64,000 bases of DNA from Streptomyces sp. NRRL F-5727 (GCF_000719555.1 NZ_JOGX01000025.1:16655-80654), one strand, 5' to 3'. Positions 17,414-25,784 are shown, numbered from the stretch's first letter. The notes: generated by a model not told the origin, from the letters alone. Made by a program: numbers and translations.

Positions 17414-19603
17414 TTATCCCGCGTCCCGCTTTCCGTCACGCTCCGCGATCGTCGTGGTGATGTCGGCGCGGACGATGCCGCGCCGGTTGACGACCTTGCC
17501 GTCCACCCGGCGGCCCACCTGCACGGTGGAGATGCCGTGGGGCTTGAGGCCGGCGGCGAGCGCGTCGGTCTCCCACCCGCCGTAGACGTCGGGCCGCAGC
17601 TCGGCGAGGCGGGCCACGACGGTCTCGGACCACACCTTGGTCTCGGCGGCGGGGACGACGGCGAGGATGTCGGCGAGCAGGTCGTACGCCGGGCCGGTGA
17701 CGACCTCCGGCTCCTCGCCCATGGCGTAGCCGGTGAGGAGTCCGGCCTTCTCGCGGGCGGTGCGGGCGCGGGCGGCGATGGCCTCGGCGCCGGGCGCGTC
17801 GACGTAGACGGAGGAGACGATCCGGGCGTCGGCTCCTTCACCGACGAAGTAGTGGATGCCCTTGTCTCCCCAGGCGAACATCGTCGCCCGCACCCCGCGC
17901 TTGTAGGCGGAGGTGCCCAGGACCATGTCGTTCTCGGTCTGGCCCATGACCTTCAGGCACCAGCGGGCGCCGGCGTTCGCCGAGATGCCCGTGGGCAGCG
18001 ACTTCGCGTCCGGGCGCTGCGTGGCGAGGAGGAGCACGATGCCGGTGGCGGGGCCGCGCTTGACCAGGTCGGTGCAGATCTCCTCGAACTCCTTGCCGTG
18101 CTCGGCGTGCTCGAAGAGCACCTGGCACTCGTCCACGCCGATGACGATCGGGTGCAGGCCGAGCGAGGGCTTGTCGGCGAGCTGCGAGGTCACCTTCGAC
18201 TCGGGGCAGATGTCGCGGGGCAGGGCCCGGATCGCCTTGGTGCGGCGCCGCAGCTCCTCGCGGACGGCGCGCAGGTCGGCGAGCGCGTAGGCGATGGCTT
18301 CGTCGTCGTCGCCGGCGGCGTGCCGGTGGGAGACGGCGTTGCCGACCGGGTCGAGGTCGCCGGTGCCCTTCATGTCGTACGTGTGCAGCTCCGCGCGCGG
18401 GTCGAGCGCGGCGATCAGGAGGAGCAGGCGCAGGAGGAAGGTCTTGCCCATGCGGGGGATCGCTCCGATCACCCCGGCGATGTACATGAGCGTCACCTCG
18501 ACCCAGCGTCCGCGCTGGTCGGTGCCGTAGGCGACCGGCCTGAACAGGTCTACCCCGCCCGACTTCGCCAGCGGCCACGCGGGCTTCTTCGCCTTGGTGA
18601 GGTCCTGGTCGCCGACCCAGAGCACCATGTGCCCGGGGTGTTCCTCGGAGGCGGGCTCGGGCCAGACGCAGCCGAGGGGGCGGCGCAGGCCGGAGGCGAG
18701 GCGTTCGCGGCGTTCGATGACGTCGGCGACGGTGACGCCGTAGGGGAGGTTGCCCTGCGCGCGCCAGCCGGGTCCGTCGCGGGTGATCGGGGCGGTGAAC
18801 TCGAACCCGTCCCGCCCCTTGCCCTGCGCCTGGTTGATCGCGGGGATGCCGAGGGCGCCGAGGGCCCGCAGGACGATGTCGGAGGTGAGCTTGGACGCCT
18901 TGGGGATCTCGACCGCGCGGTGGACGACGGGGGCGTCTGCCTTGCGGCCGGCCCAGCCGAGCGCGAGCAGCACCAGACCGACCGAGACGGTCTGGAGCCA
19001 GCCCGGCGCGAGGACGTAGATGGCGAGGGCGACGGTGGCGCCGATGAACGTGGCGACGGCGGCGATCAGGGAGCGGAGCTTGACCCGGTCGTCGCGCTGC
19101 GCGGACAGCCGCAGGTACTCGACCGCGTCCTCCTTGCGGACGGCGGCGGCCCGGACCGGTTCACCCTCCCGGTCTGCCACCCACCGGATCGCTCCGCCGA
19201 TGAACCGGGCGGCTCCGGCGGGCGACTGGAGCGCGAGCCGCAGCGCGTAAACCGGGGTGCGGAGCGCGTGGTAGCCGACGGTGTGGGCGTAGTGGCGGGC
19301 CACCCATCCGGCGGCCGTTCGCAGTTCAGAGGTAGACCGCAGCCAGACCGGAACCACGTCCCGGCGCTTCGCGGACGCCAGCCGACCGAGGTAGCCCGGA
19401 CCGGTCGCAGCCGGGGTCGGCTGGTCGACTACCAGCCGACCAGCCGACTCCTCCGGCTCGACCGGTTCGGTGGTGGTCTGCCGGGCGGCGCGGGCCTTGC
19501 CGAGGTCTACCACCTCGGCCCCGCTGTCGTCGGTCGACGGGTCGGCGGTCATCTCGGCTTCCAGCCGGGCGAACAGTTCCTGGTCGTCGTCGGGGTGCTT
19601 CAC
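17414..19603 (-). CDS. traB: FtsK/SpoIIIE-type DNA translocase, TraB-like conjugation protein
   Basis: Hexameric ATPase that moves double-stranded element DNA between hyphae during Streptomyces conjugation. The product has 729 residues: an acidic N-terminus, a membrane region of two helices at about 178-218, an RecA-like motor with Walker A GAIPRMGKT (380-388) and Walker B IVIGVDE (486-492), LLATQRPDAKS typical of FtsK/TraB, and a C-terminal winged-helix (about 655-729) that should read the clt site. GTG 19603 has GAGAGG eight bases upstream. The length is normal for the group. Symbol used in the pSVH1/pSAM2 sense. Confidence 0.92.
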   Translation of the reverse strand: MKHPDDDQELFARLEAEMTADPSTDDSGAEVVDLGKARAARQTTTEPVEPEESAGRLVVDQPTPAATGPGYLGRLASAKRRDVVPVWLRSTSELRTAAGWVARHYAHTVGYHALRTPVYALRLALQSPAGAARFIGGAIRWVADREGEPVRAAAVRKEDAVEYLRLSAQRDDRVKLRSLIAAVATFIGATVALAIYVLAPGWLQTVSVGLVLLALGWAGRKADAPVVHRAVEIPKASKLTSDIVLRALGALGIPAINQAQGKGRDGFEFTAPITRDGPGWRAQGNLPYGVTVADVIERRERLASGLRRPLGCVWPEPASEEHPGHMVLWVGDQDLTKAKKPAWPLAKSGGVDLFRPVAYGTDQRGRWVEVTLMYIAGVIGAIPRMGKTFLLRLLLLIAALDPRAELHTYDMKGTGDLDPVGNAVSHRHAAGDDDEAIAYALADLRAVREELRRRTKAIRALPRDICPESKVTSQLADKPSLGLHPIVIGVDECQVLFEHAEHGKEFEEICTDLVKRGPATGIVLLLATQRPDAKSLPTGISANAGARWCLKVMGQTENDMVLGTSAYKRGVRATMFAWGDKGIHYFVGEGADARIVSSVYVDAPGAEAIAARARTAREKAGLLTGYAMGEEPEVVTGPAYDLLADILAVVPAAETKVWSETVVARLAELRPDVYGGWETDALAAGLKPHGISTVQVGRRVDGKVVNRRGIVRADITTTIAERDGKRDAG

Positions 19604-19688
19604 TGAAACGTCCTCTCCACGTGAGGGAACACGAAGGACCCGGGGCGGCCGGTGAGGCTTGGCGGCTGTCGGCCGCCCCGGGGCACAG

Positions 19689-19901
19689 CTACTTGCCCTT
19701 GCCGCGGGCGTTCTTCTCGGCGCGGTCGCGGGCGCGGTCGAGGAGGCGGTCGACCTTCTTCTCCAGGTCGCCCTGGTAGACGTTCTCTCCGGCGATGCCG
19801 CGCTTGGCCATGCGGGCGATGTACCAGCCGAACTTCACGCCCTCGCCGACGGTCAGCGGCGGGTGGTTCGGGTCGTACTCGTCGTTCTTCTTGCCGGCCA
19901 C
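19689..19901 (-). CDS. small charged element protein
   Basis: A 70-residue protein: NHPPLTVGEGVKFGWYIARMAKRG followed by a lysine/arginine-rich helix (DLEKKVDRLLDRARDRAEKN). Unrecognised, but with Streptomyces codon use and a proper start. It sits just upstream of the translocase in transcription order, so it is likely part of the transfer operon. Confidence 0.7.
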   Translation of the reverse strand: MAGKKNDEYDPNHPPLTVGEGVKFGWYIARMAKRGIAGENVYQGDLEKKVDRLLDRARDRAEKNARGKGK

Positions 19902-19982
19902 GATGGGTTCCTCTCTGAAGCCGGGGCTGTCCCGACTCCCCTTCCACCCCGACCGGCGCGGTTCGGGGTGGGCGGGCAGCCG

Positions 19983-20174
19983 TCAGTCGAGGGCGCGCAG
20001 TTCGTGGGTGTGGCACAGGACCGGGGCGATCCAGATGCTGATGCGGTCGACGGTCCACCGGCCCTCGGTGAGGGGGCCCGGGGGGATCTCGTCCAGGACG
20101 CGGCCGGTCTTGCCGACGGCGCGGGGGTCGTCCTCGCAGGCGACGATCAGGACCTTCTGTCCGCCTCGGAACAT
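19983..20174 (-). CDS. small beta-rich element protein
   Basis: A 63-residue protein beginning MFRGGQKVLIVACEDDPRAVGKTGRVLDEI and ending in WTVDRISIWIAPVLCHTHELRAL. The first half resembles small barrel folds of the KOW/SH3 type that start with a G-Q-x-V-x-V strand. Unassigned function. Its ATG lies four bases past the stop of the preceding gene. Confidence 0.6.
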   Translation of the reverse strand: MFRGGQKVLIVACEDDPRAVGKTGRVLDEIPPGPLTEGRWTVDRISIWIAPVLCHTHELRALD

Positions 20175-20178
20175 GGGC

Positions 20179-20565
20179 TCACTTCCCCTTTCGGGCCCGG
20201 CGGGCCTTGCCGATGGCCTTGGCGGCCTGCTGTCCGTCGGGGCCGCCGACGGACTTGATGACGGTGTGGACGCCCCAGACCAGGACGGTGGCGAGGAACG
20301 CGAGGAGGGCCAGGTTGGCGGCGATCGCGGTGAGCGCGCCGACGAGGAGGGGGCCGAAGTAGACGCCGGCGGCGACGGTGCCGGCGCCGATCCCGGAGCC
20401 GAGCGCGATCCGCTGCACCGTGCGGTCGGGGGGCGCCTGGTGGATGTGCTGGTGGACCACCTGCGGCCCCGGGGCGGGCTGGAGGGGGGTGGGGAGGTGG
20501 TCGGCGTAGGTGTAGGTGCCGTCCGGGAGCCGGACGACGGGGGCGGGTTCGGGGAGGTTCGACAT
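20179..20565 (-). CDS. two-helix membrane protein of the transfer region
   Basis: A 128-residue protein. MSNLPEPAPVVRLPDGTYTY opens a proline-rich, His-containing N-terminus (VVHQHIHQAPPDRT); two hydrophobic helices follow (about 55-78 and 80-105), then a basic C-terminus. This layout is common in actinomycete elements near spd genes. GGGAG precedes ATG 20565. Probably a membrane partner of plasmid spread; inference. Confidence 0.7.
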   Translation of the reverse strand: MSNLPEPAPVVRLPDGTYTYADHLPTPLQPAPGPQVVHQHIHQAPPDRTVQRIALGSGIGAGTVAAGVYFGPLLVGALTAIAANLALLAFLATVLVWGVHTVIKSVGGPDGQQAAKAIGKARRARKGK

Positions 20566-20605
20566 GGGTTCTCCCAGGTCAAAAGTGGCCGCTAGAGTCA
20601 CGGCC

Positions 20606-20767
20606 ATGGGGGATCAGGGAAGTCGTACGAAGCCGTGCAAGTGGTGTCGGCGGCCGGTCGCGTACCGGTCGTGGTGGCGCTCACGCCGGTACTGCAACCG
20701 GTGGCACCAGACCCGGAAATGGATCTCCCGGATCCTGGAACTGTTCGGTGAGGTAGCCGGCGCATGA
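20606..20767 (+). CDS. small zinc-finger-like protein on the opposite strand
   Basis: A 53-residue protein that exactly fills the gap between two minus-strand genes. KPCKWCRRPVAYRSWWRSRRYCNRWH has C-x2-C ... C-x3-H spacing, like short Streptomyces proteins with a CRxC finger. No clear ribosome site precedes ATG 20606, so translation may be leaderless or the start may differ. Confidence 0.5.
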   Translation: MGDQGSRTKPCKWCRRPVAYRSWWRSRRYCNRWHQTRKWISRILELFGEVAGA

Positions 20768-20777
20768 CCCCTGCCGG

Positions 20778-21113
20778 TCAGGCAGCGGCCGTGTCCGGGT
20801 AGGCGCAGGGGGTGCACATGCCGAGCGAGGCGGGGATGCGGTATCCGGCGTCCCGCCCGCACTCCGGGCAGACTCGGCGGGCGGCGTTTGCCCGCTCCAG
20901 GGCGGCTCGCTTGGCCGGGGTCATCGGTCGGACGGGCTTGGCGGTGTCGACGCGGTAGAGGTAGGCGACGAGCGGTTCGCGCCGGCGGCGGGCTCGTTCG
21001 AGCTGGGCCACGACCGGCGAACCGCCCGGCCGCAGCCCCATCGCCCGAAGCTGCCGGAACGTCGCCAGCCCCTCCGGCGCCAGCCGCCACCGGTAGACCG
21101 GCAGCGCGCTCAC
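20778..21113 (-). CDS. zinc-binding element protein of the RRQRL type
   Basis: A 111-residue protein. YRWRLAPEGLATFRQLRAMGLRPGG is the shared N-terminal motif of a family found in actinomycete elements, VAYLYRVDTAKPVRPMTPAKRAAL follows, and a C-terminal CPECGRDAGYRIP ... MCTPC gives a four-cysteine zinc site. GTG start overlaps the Spd-like gene stop (GTGA). Role unknown; it may bind nucleic acid. Confidence 0.72.
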   Translation of the reverse strand: MSALPVYRWRLAPEGLATFRQLRAMGLRPGGSPVVAQLERARRRREPLVAYLYRVDTAKPVRPMTPAKRAALERANAARRVCPECGRDAGYRIPASLGMCTPCAYPDTAAA

Positions 21114-22249
21114 GCGGCCTCACCCCGTTCGGCGCGCAGGGTCTCGCGCAGCCACCGGCCCTTCTCCGGCGACGTACGCACCGCCCGCCGGATCCGGTCG
21201 GCCGTCAGGTTCTCCACCGGCCACGACTCCGTCAACCGCCGCGTCTCGGCGAGGAGTTCGTCGCGTGTGCGGCGGGGGACGGGCGTCTTCGCCACGTCGG
21301 GCACCCGGCGGGTCACCCGCTCGGGTCGGGCCGACTGCTCGGCCGCTACGACCTTCACGGCCACTCGACCGGTCGACTCGACCGCAGCGGGCGGGGTGGA
21401 CTCTTCCTCGTCCGTCGGGCCGGGGTCGGCCGGGGCGGGGGCGAGGGCGGGAAGCGGCTGGTCAGAGGTAGACCGTTCCGTACCGGCCCATTCCGATTCC
21501 TCCGCATTCACGGGGTCGACCGGTCGGGTGGACCGGTCGACCTCCAGCTCCACCGTCACCGTCTGCTCGGGCTCGACCGGTCCGGTGAGGACCGGGGCGG
21601 CGGTGGTGGCGCCGAACATGTCGGCGAGGGCGGCGTGGGCGCCGGCGGTGACCTTCTCGCGCTGGACGTCGACCAGCCGGGTCCCGAGGACGATGTCACC
21701 GGCGCCGACCTTCTTGCCGAGCTTCCAGTACTCCAGTTCCGCCTTCTTGCGGACCTTGGGGTCGGGGTGCCGCTCGGCCATGGCCCGCTGGTAGGCGATC
21801 GCCTGCACCAGGTCGGCGGCGTGGGCTTCGGCCTCTGCGTCGCGGCCGTCGCGATAGACGACGATCCGACGGGCCAGGAACGCGGCGCCCTCGGCGGAGG
21901 CGGTCATGCCCATCGGGGTGAGGGCGTAGATGACGACCTCGCCGAGGGTGGTGGCGGCGGTGGCGGACATGGCGGCCGCGGCTGCGGGAAGAGCCCACAG
22001 CCCCGCCCGGATCACCCTCGGCGAGGACTGGCCCAGCAGCGTCAGACCGAGCAGGACGATCGCGAGGACGGCGGTGGCACCCTCACCGGCCGCGACGGCG
22101 CCGACGGCGGTACCGGAACCGTAGGCGGCCTTGATGTTGGTGTAGGTGCCGAACCCACCGGCGCCGCCCGTGACCAGCATCGGCACGAACGCCGCACCCA
22201 GCACCACCCGCTGGAGCGTCCCCAGCTCCCTACCCGTGCCGGCGGTCAC
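21110..22249 (-). CDS. Spd-like membrane protein for intramycelial spread
   Basis: A 379-residue protein. The N-terminal third has about four hydrophobic helices (about 15-35, 48-70, 80-100, 102-125); a charged helical region with KKAELEYWKLGKKVG follows, then a long acidic, proline-rich linker (about 230-320) and a basic C-terminus. This matches Spd/transfer membrane proteins that work with TraB to spread the element along septa. Both ends overlap neighbours by four bases, placing it in the operon that begins at 22793. Assignment rests on topology and context. Confidence 0.7.
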   Translation of the reverse strand: MTAGTGRELGTLQRVVLGAAFVPMLVTGGAGGFGTYTNIKAAYGSGTAVGAVAAGEGATAVLAIVLLGLTLLGQSSPRVIRAGLWALPAAAAAMSATAATTLGEVVIYALTPMGMTASAEGAAFLARRIVVYRDGRDAEAEAHAADLVQAIAYQRAMAERHPDPKVRKKAELEYWKLGKKVGAGDIVLGTRLVDVQREKVTAGAHAALADMFGATTAAPVLTGPVEPEQTVTVELEVDRSTRPVDPVNAEESEWAGTERSTSDQPLPALAPAPADPGPTDEEESTPPAAVESTGRVAVKVVAAEQSARPERVTRRVPDVAKTPVPRRTRDELLAETRRLTESWPVENLTADRIRRAVRTSPEKGRWLRETLRAERGEAA

Positions 22250-22530
22250 CCCTCGGCCCCCGTCCGGTCGGAGCGGAAGGGGGTGTAGGTGACGGGGTGC
22301 TGGGCCGTCCGTTCCCGGATGTAGCGGGTGGTGTCCTTCAGGGCCCCGTAGTAGGCGCCCTCCAGCAGGACCGACAGAGCGATCCGTACGCCTGCCGCCC
22401 GCTCGTCCAGGACGTCGTAGTGCGCGGCCTCGTCGTCCTCGTCGTTCGACGGGAGCGGGATGTCCAGGGCCTCCACGACCGCCGTCAGCAGCGTGGTGAC
22501 CTCACCCGGGAGGTCGGTGAGCCGGGTCAT
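22246..22530 (-). CDS. conserved element protein, unknown function
   Basis: A 94-residue acidic protein: LPGEVTTLLTAVVEALDIPLP, then a DEDDEAAHYDVLDERAAGVRIALSVLL helix. No membrane helix or known motif. Overlaps both neighbours by four bases (GTGA and ATGA), so it is firmly in the Spd operon. Small helical partners of this type recur at the head of transfer operons. Confidence 0.68.
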   Translation of the reverse strand: MTRLTDLPGEVTTLLTAVVEALDIPLPSNDEDDEAAHYDVLDERAAGVRIALSVLLEGAYYGALKDTTRYIRERTAQHPVTYTPFRSDRTGAEG

Positions 22531-22793
22531 GCGGCACCACCCGCCTGCGTCAGGCCAGCGCGGTTGGTGAGGGTGCGGCGCTCGTCCAGGACCCGGTTAC
22601 GGGCCCGGCGGATCCGCCGCTCGTCCAGCACCGTGGAGGGGCCGTCCAGCATCCAGATCTCCACGTCGAGCAGGTCGATCTCCGCCAGGATCAGCGGCAT
22701 CTCCTGCTCGATCGCGTCCAGCTCCGCATCCGACGGCTCACCGTCGAACGGGGTGGCCGTAACAACGGCCTGAAGTGCAGCGATGGACTTCAT
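22527..22793 (-). CDS. conserved element protein, DUF6284-like
   Basis: An 88-residue protein with SDAELDAIEQEMPLILAEIDLLDVEIWMLD followed by a basic DERRIRRARNRVLDERRTL helix; I recall this pattern as DUF6284, common in Streptomyces elements. It looks like a two-helix coiled protein. First gene of the overlapping chain reading down to 20778. Its promoter should lie in the region upstream of 22793. Confidence 0.7.
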   Translation of the reverse strand: MKSIAALQAVVTATPFDGEPSDAELDAIEQEMPLILAEIDLLDVEIWMLDGPSTVLDERRIRRARNRVLDERRTLTNRAGLTQAGGAA

Positions 22794-22838
22794 TGGGTCG
22801 TGCTCCCTTCACAGCAGGGGGTAGGAACGGCCCGAACC

Positions 22839-22868
22839 GAGGCCCCGGTGTTCCCGCACCGGGGCCTC
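22839..22868. terminator. 12 bp perfect hairpin upstream of the transfer operon
   Basis: GAGGCCCCGGTG and CACCGGGGCCTC enclose the loop TTCCCG. It lies 46 bases before the first ATG of the minus-strand operon, so it could be a leader attenuator, or a terminator insulating the operon from upstream reading. Confidence 0.5.
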
Positions 22869-22992
22869 ACGCCGTTTGGAACCAACCGGCTCCCCTCAAC
22901 CCCGCCCGTACGGCACCCCACGCAGGGGACCGGACGGGCGGAGGAGGCAACCGGCCGCAGCCGTCGAGCGGCCGCGGCAGTCAGATGACGCG

Positions 22993-23226
22993 TTAGGCAT
23001 GGCCACTCCGCCGGTCCAGCGGCAGCAGCGCCCAGGGTCTTAAGCGCTTCACGTCGGCCTCCAAAGGGCGGACATGGTGCGTGGCGTAGGTGGCGATCTC
23101 TGCCCTTGTCTCACCGCACGTCGAGGACTCTCGGCCGGCCCCGGAGGGCGACGGGAGCAAGGTGCTTGCTGCTCGTGCGGCAGGGCCTGCGGCTTGTCGC
23201 AGATGCCTGTCGTTCTGTGTGTCCAC
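22993..23226 (-). CDS. possible small protein, weak
   Basis: A 77-residue frame from GTG. The second half (CGETRAEIATYATHHV, then DVKRLRPWALLPLDRRSGHA) uses mostly G/C-ending codons, as coding DNA does here, and reads like a folded helical protein. No ribosome site is clear and I recognise no family. The start may lie further in. Confidence 0.35.
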   Translation of the reverse strand: MDTQNDRHLRQAAGPAARAASTLLPSPSGAGRESSTCGETRAEIATYATHHVRPLEADVKRLRPWALLPLDRRSGHA

Positions 23227-23324
23227 TGTTCAGTTCTCAACCGTGACGGGCGCTTCCTTCGCGGCCGTTTCACGGGCCTCTCCGGGCGCTGGGCAGCACG
23301 ACTCACCAAGCCGAAGCTCAATGA

Positions 23325-23339
23325 GGTACATGTACTACC
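23325..23339. promoter_or_regulatory. candidate operator GGTA-N7-TACC
   Basis: GGTACATGTACTACC contains the palindrome GTACATGTAC. Its GGTA/TACC arms match those of the inverted repeat at 25901-25916, so both could bind the same GntR-type regulator. Confidence 0.4.
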
Positions 23340-23493
23340 TGTTCCTCATCATGCGGAGAAGGATTCGCACCGTCAAGTCCCTTGGCTCTTTGGTGGTTGC
23401 GAGTCCGTCCCGCTTGATGAGTCCAGCTTGGCTTGATCAGGGCAGACGTAGGACTCCGCGCATGTACGGCTCCAGGACGTCTTGGCTACGGTG

Positions 23494-23513
23494 AAGTCGT
23501 CCCAAGTCGTCCC
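23494..23513 (+). repeat. tandem 10 bp repeat before the XRE regulator
   Basis: AAGTCGTCCC occurs twice head to tail, ending 18 bases before ATG 23532 and just ahead of the GGGGGAG ribosome site. The spacing of one helical turn suits a regulator binding its own promoter. Confidence 0.5.
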
Positions 23514-23531
23514 ACCGGGGGAGCCCACGGC

Positions 23532-24302
23532 ATGGCCAATGAACGCTTACGCGGCGCGATCATCGAGCGCGGCATGACCCTGGACGAGGTGGCCGAACGG
23601 CTCGGGGTGTCGGCGAAGACGGTGGAGCGCTGGATCAACGACCCCAAGCGCCAGCCGTACCGCCGCTTCAAGTACGCGACGGCATCACTCCTGCAGCGGG
23701 AGGTGTCCTACCTCTGGCCGGAGGAGCGGACGTCAGCCGAGGTCACGGAGGCGGGTAGCGCCGAACTGGTCCAGCTGTACCCGCACCGTTCCGTTGTGCC
23801 GAACCGACTGTGGCCACAGCTCTACGCCGGCGCTCGGCGGCACTTCGACGTCCTGGTCTACTCAGGCTTCTGGCTCACCGAGGACGCCGCCTTCCACCAG
23901 GTGGTGAAGGAGAAGTCCTCCGACGGCGTCCCGATCAGGTTCATGCTCGGCGACCCCGACTCGGCCGCGGTCGCAGTGCGCGGGGCCGACGAGGGGATCG
24001 GGGGTGCCATGGCCAGCAAGATTCGCAACGCGCTGGTCAACTACGCGCCGTTGTTCGGGCTCCCCGGAGTCGAGTTCCGGCTCCACTCGACCACGCTCTA
24101 CAACTCCATCTACCGGTCCGACGACGCGATGCTCGCCAACGGGCACCTGTACGGCGTCGGCGCCTACATGGCCCCCGTCCTGCACCTCCAGCGCGTTCCC
24201 GGCGGCGAGCTGTTCGACGCTTACACGGAGAGCGTGGAACGGGTCTGGGAGAGCGCCCGACCGATCTCCTCCCCGACGGACCTCGGAGGCACAGACGCAT
24301 GA
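23532..24302 (+). CDS. XRE-type regulator with a phospholipase-D-like sensor domain
   Basis: A 256-residue protein. Residues 1-65 are a helix-turn-helix (LRGAIIERGMTLDEVAERLGVSAKTVERWI). Residues about 90-245 resemble the PLD-like fold of DNA-binding regulators: YSGFWLTEDAAFHQVVKEKSSDGVPIRFMLGDP, then FRLHSTTLYNSIYRSDDAMLANGHLYG, where the usual catalytic HxK is H-S-T, so catalysis is doubtful. It likely controls maintenance and transfer genes of the element. A GGGGGAG lies eight bases before ATG 23532. The stop overlaps the NUDIX gene (ATGA). Confidence 0.82.
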   Translation: MANERLRGAIIERGMTLDEVAERLGVSAKTVERWINDPKRQPYRRFKYATASLLQREVSYLWPEERTSAEVTEAGSAELVQLYPHRSVVPNRLWPQLYAGARRHFDVLVYSGFWLTEDAAFHQVVKEKSSDGVPIRFMLGDPDSAAVAVRGADEGIGGAMASKIRNALVNYAPLFGLPGVEFRLHSTTLYNSIYRSDDAMLANGHLYGVGAYMAPVLHLQRVPGGELFDAYTESVERVWESARPISSPTDLGGTDA

Positions 24303-24772
24303 CCCGGATCGACTACTTCCGCGACCCGAAAGCCCCGAAAGCGAACTCGGTGGTCCCGTCGGTCACCGTCGTCGTCCGCGACGGCGGCGGGCGGCTCCTG
24401 CTCATCCACAGGACCGACAACGGCCTGTGGGCACTACCGGGCGGCGGGCACGACATCGGAGAGCGGATCGGTGACACAGCCGTGCGCGAGGTCGAGGAGG
24501 AGACCGGGGTCGCGGTCGAGGTCGAGGGCATCGTCGGGCTCTACACAGACCCGGAGCACGTCCTCGCGTACGACGACGGCGAGGTGCGCCAGCAGTTCTC
24601 CATCTGCTTCCGGGCCAAGCCGGTCGGCGGTTCCCTCCGTACGAGCAGCGAATCGAAGGAGGTCCGCTGGGTAGACCCAGCGGACCTCAACGACCTCGAC
24701 ATTCACCCGTCCATGCGCCTTCGCATCCAGCACGGTCTGGATGAGACGCGCCGGGACCCCTACATCGGCTGA
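24299..24772 (+). CDS. NUDIX hydrolase
   Basis: A 157-residue cytosolic pyrophosphohydrolase. The NUDIX box GGHDIGERIGDTAVREVEEETGV spans residues 49-71 with all catalytic glutamates. ATG overlaps the stop of the XRE regulator, so the two are translated together, as in the regulatory operons of AICEs where a NUDIX protein such as Pra of pSAM2 switches on replication. Substrate unknown. It ends 13 bases inside the convergent HD gene. Confidence 0.88.
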   Translation: MTRIDYFRDPKAPKANSVVPSVTVVVRDGGGRLLLIHRTDNGLWALPGGGHDIGERIGDTAVREVEEETGVAVEVEGIVGLYTDPEHVLAYDDGEVRQQFSICFRAKPVGGSLRTSSESKEVRWVDPADLNDLDIHPSMRLRIQHGLDETRRDPYIG

Positions 24773-25326
24773 GCGCCGGCGACCGCGGCCATCCGCAGCT
24801 CTACCCGCTCGTTGGCCGCGAAGATCTCCGGTGCCGCCCGCTGAATGAACCGGCCCACGATGGTGTCCGGCCCGTACCGCTGCACGATCTCGTCCAGCCG
24901 CGCGGCCGGCGTCGTGTGCTCGCCGTCCGGCGTGGTCGTCATGTCGGAGACGATGAGCGCGTCCACCAGCTCCGGCCGCTCCAGAGCGAACTCGGTCTCC
25001 AACTCCTGCCGCAGCCCCCGCTCCTCGGCCTCCAGGAGCGCACACGAGTGGTGGGCGACGAGCCGGACGACTCGCTCGTCGGCCCCTTCCTGGTCCCGTA
25101 GGTACCGGGCCCCGTCGAGCGGGTGGAACCCTGTGGAGGCCAAGGACGGGGAGTAGCCGATGTCGTGCAGCACGGCCGCGGCCTCCATCAACTCGGCATC
25201 CTTCCCGAGGATTGGGCTCAACGACCGGGCCCGCTTGGCGACCCCAAGAGAGTGTGCCCAGCGGCGCGGCAACGGCTCGGACAGCAGCGATTCGGAAAGC
25301 GAGTACGCCCACTCAGTAAGCCCCAT
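24760..25326 (-). CDS. HD-domain phosphohydrolase
   Basis: A 188-residue protein. The metal-binding set of the HD superfamily is present: His25 (RRWAHSLGVA), His54-Asp55 (VLHDIGYSP), His92/93 (LVAHHSC) and Asp128 (IVSDMTT). It likely cleaves a phosphate ester of a nucleotide. Convergent to the NUDIX gene, with a 13 bp overlap. Starts 12 bases past the GntR gene stop, so the two minus-strand genes may form an operon. Confidence 0.85.
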   Translation of the reverse strand: MGLTEWAYSLSESLLSEPLPRRWAHSLGVAKRARSLSPILGKDAELMEAAAVLHDIGYSPSLASTGFHPLDGARYLRDQEGADERVVRLVAHHSCALLEAEERGLRQELETEFALERPELVDALIVSDMTTTPDGEHTTPAARLDEIVQRYGPDTIVGRFIQRAAPEIFAANERVELRMAAVAGAQPM

Positions 25327-25337
25327 GAGTGCTAAGG

Positions 25338-25784
25338 CTACGGCTGCTTGTGTGAGGTGGGGAGGGCGCGCACGGTCCGTCCCTTCCCGTGCGCTGTATC
25401 GAGAAGACCGCGACCTTCCATCTGCGCCAACGCGCGGCGTACAGCAGTGCGTGAAACTGCAAACCGCTCGCAGAGACTTGACTCCGAAGGGTAACGGCTA
25501 CCGATCGCTAGGTCCTCTTCGAAGATCAGGTTGGTCATGCGGTCAAGGAGCGGCTGCTGGCTGCCTGCTGAGACGAGGCGCCACCCCAGACCAGGGACAG
25601 ACGTGACGATGTTCTCTGCCTCGAGAGTCTTGAGTGCGCGGCGGATCGTGTTTCGCGAGACTCCGTGCGCCTGCATCAGCTCAGCCTCCGACGGCAGTAC
25701 CCCCTCCACGCTTCCTTGACTGATCGCCGTACGCAGTGCGTCGGCAATGAGTAGAAATGTTCCGCGAGGACTGGGTTGAGACAT
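25338..25784 (-). CDS. regulator with two tandem GntR-type winged helices
   Basis: A 148-residue DNA-binding protein with no ligand domain. The first winged helix is about residues 6-70 (LPSEAELMQAHGVSRNTIRRALKTLEAENIV), the second about 76-140 (YPSESSLCERFAVSRTAVRRALAQMEGRGLL). Two GntR DNA-binding domains in one chain are unusual, since most GntR proteins dimerise through a C-terminal sensor domain; this one may bind a palindrome as a monomer. Divergent from the HEPN gene across a 140 bp gap, so it probably represses itself and that gene. Confidence 0.85.
   Translation of the reverse strand: MSQPSPRGTFLLIADALRTAISQGSVEGVLPSEAELMQAHGVSRNTIRRALKTLEAENIVTSVPGLGWRLVSAGSQQPLLDRMTNLIFEEDLAIGSRYPSESSLCERFAVSRTAVRRALAQMEGRGLLDTAHGKGRTVRALPTSHKQP

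Larger units (their letters stand above)
22869..23531. other. long intergenic region of the element
   Basis: About 660 bases between two divergent blocks. Apart from the weak reading frame at 22993-23226, I see no gene. It holds the GTACATGTAC palindrome (23326-23335) and a tandem 10 bp repeat (23494-23513), so it is probably the main control region of the element. Confidence 0.5.

Noticed and set aside
23090..23494. 134-residue plus-strand frame in the element control region
   Set aside because: Mixed codon use, serine/arginine-rich, no ribosome site; overlaps operator-like repeats.
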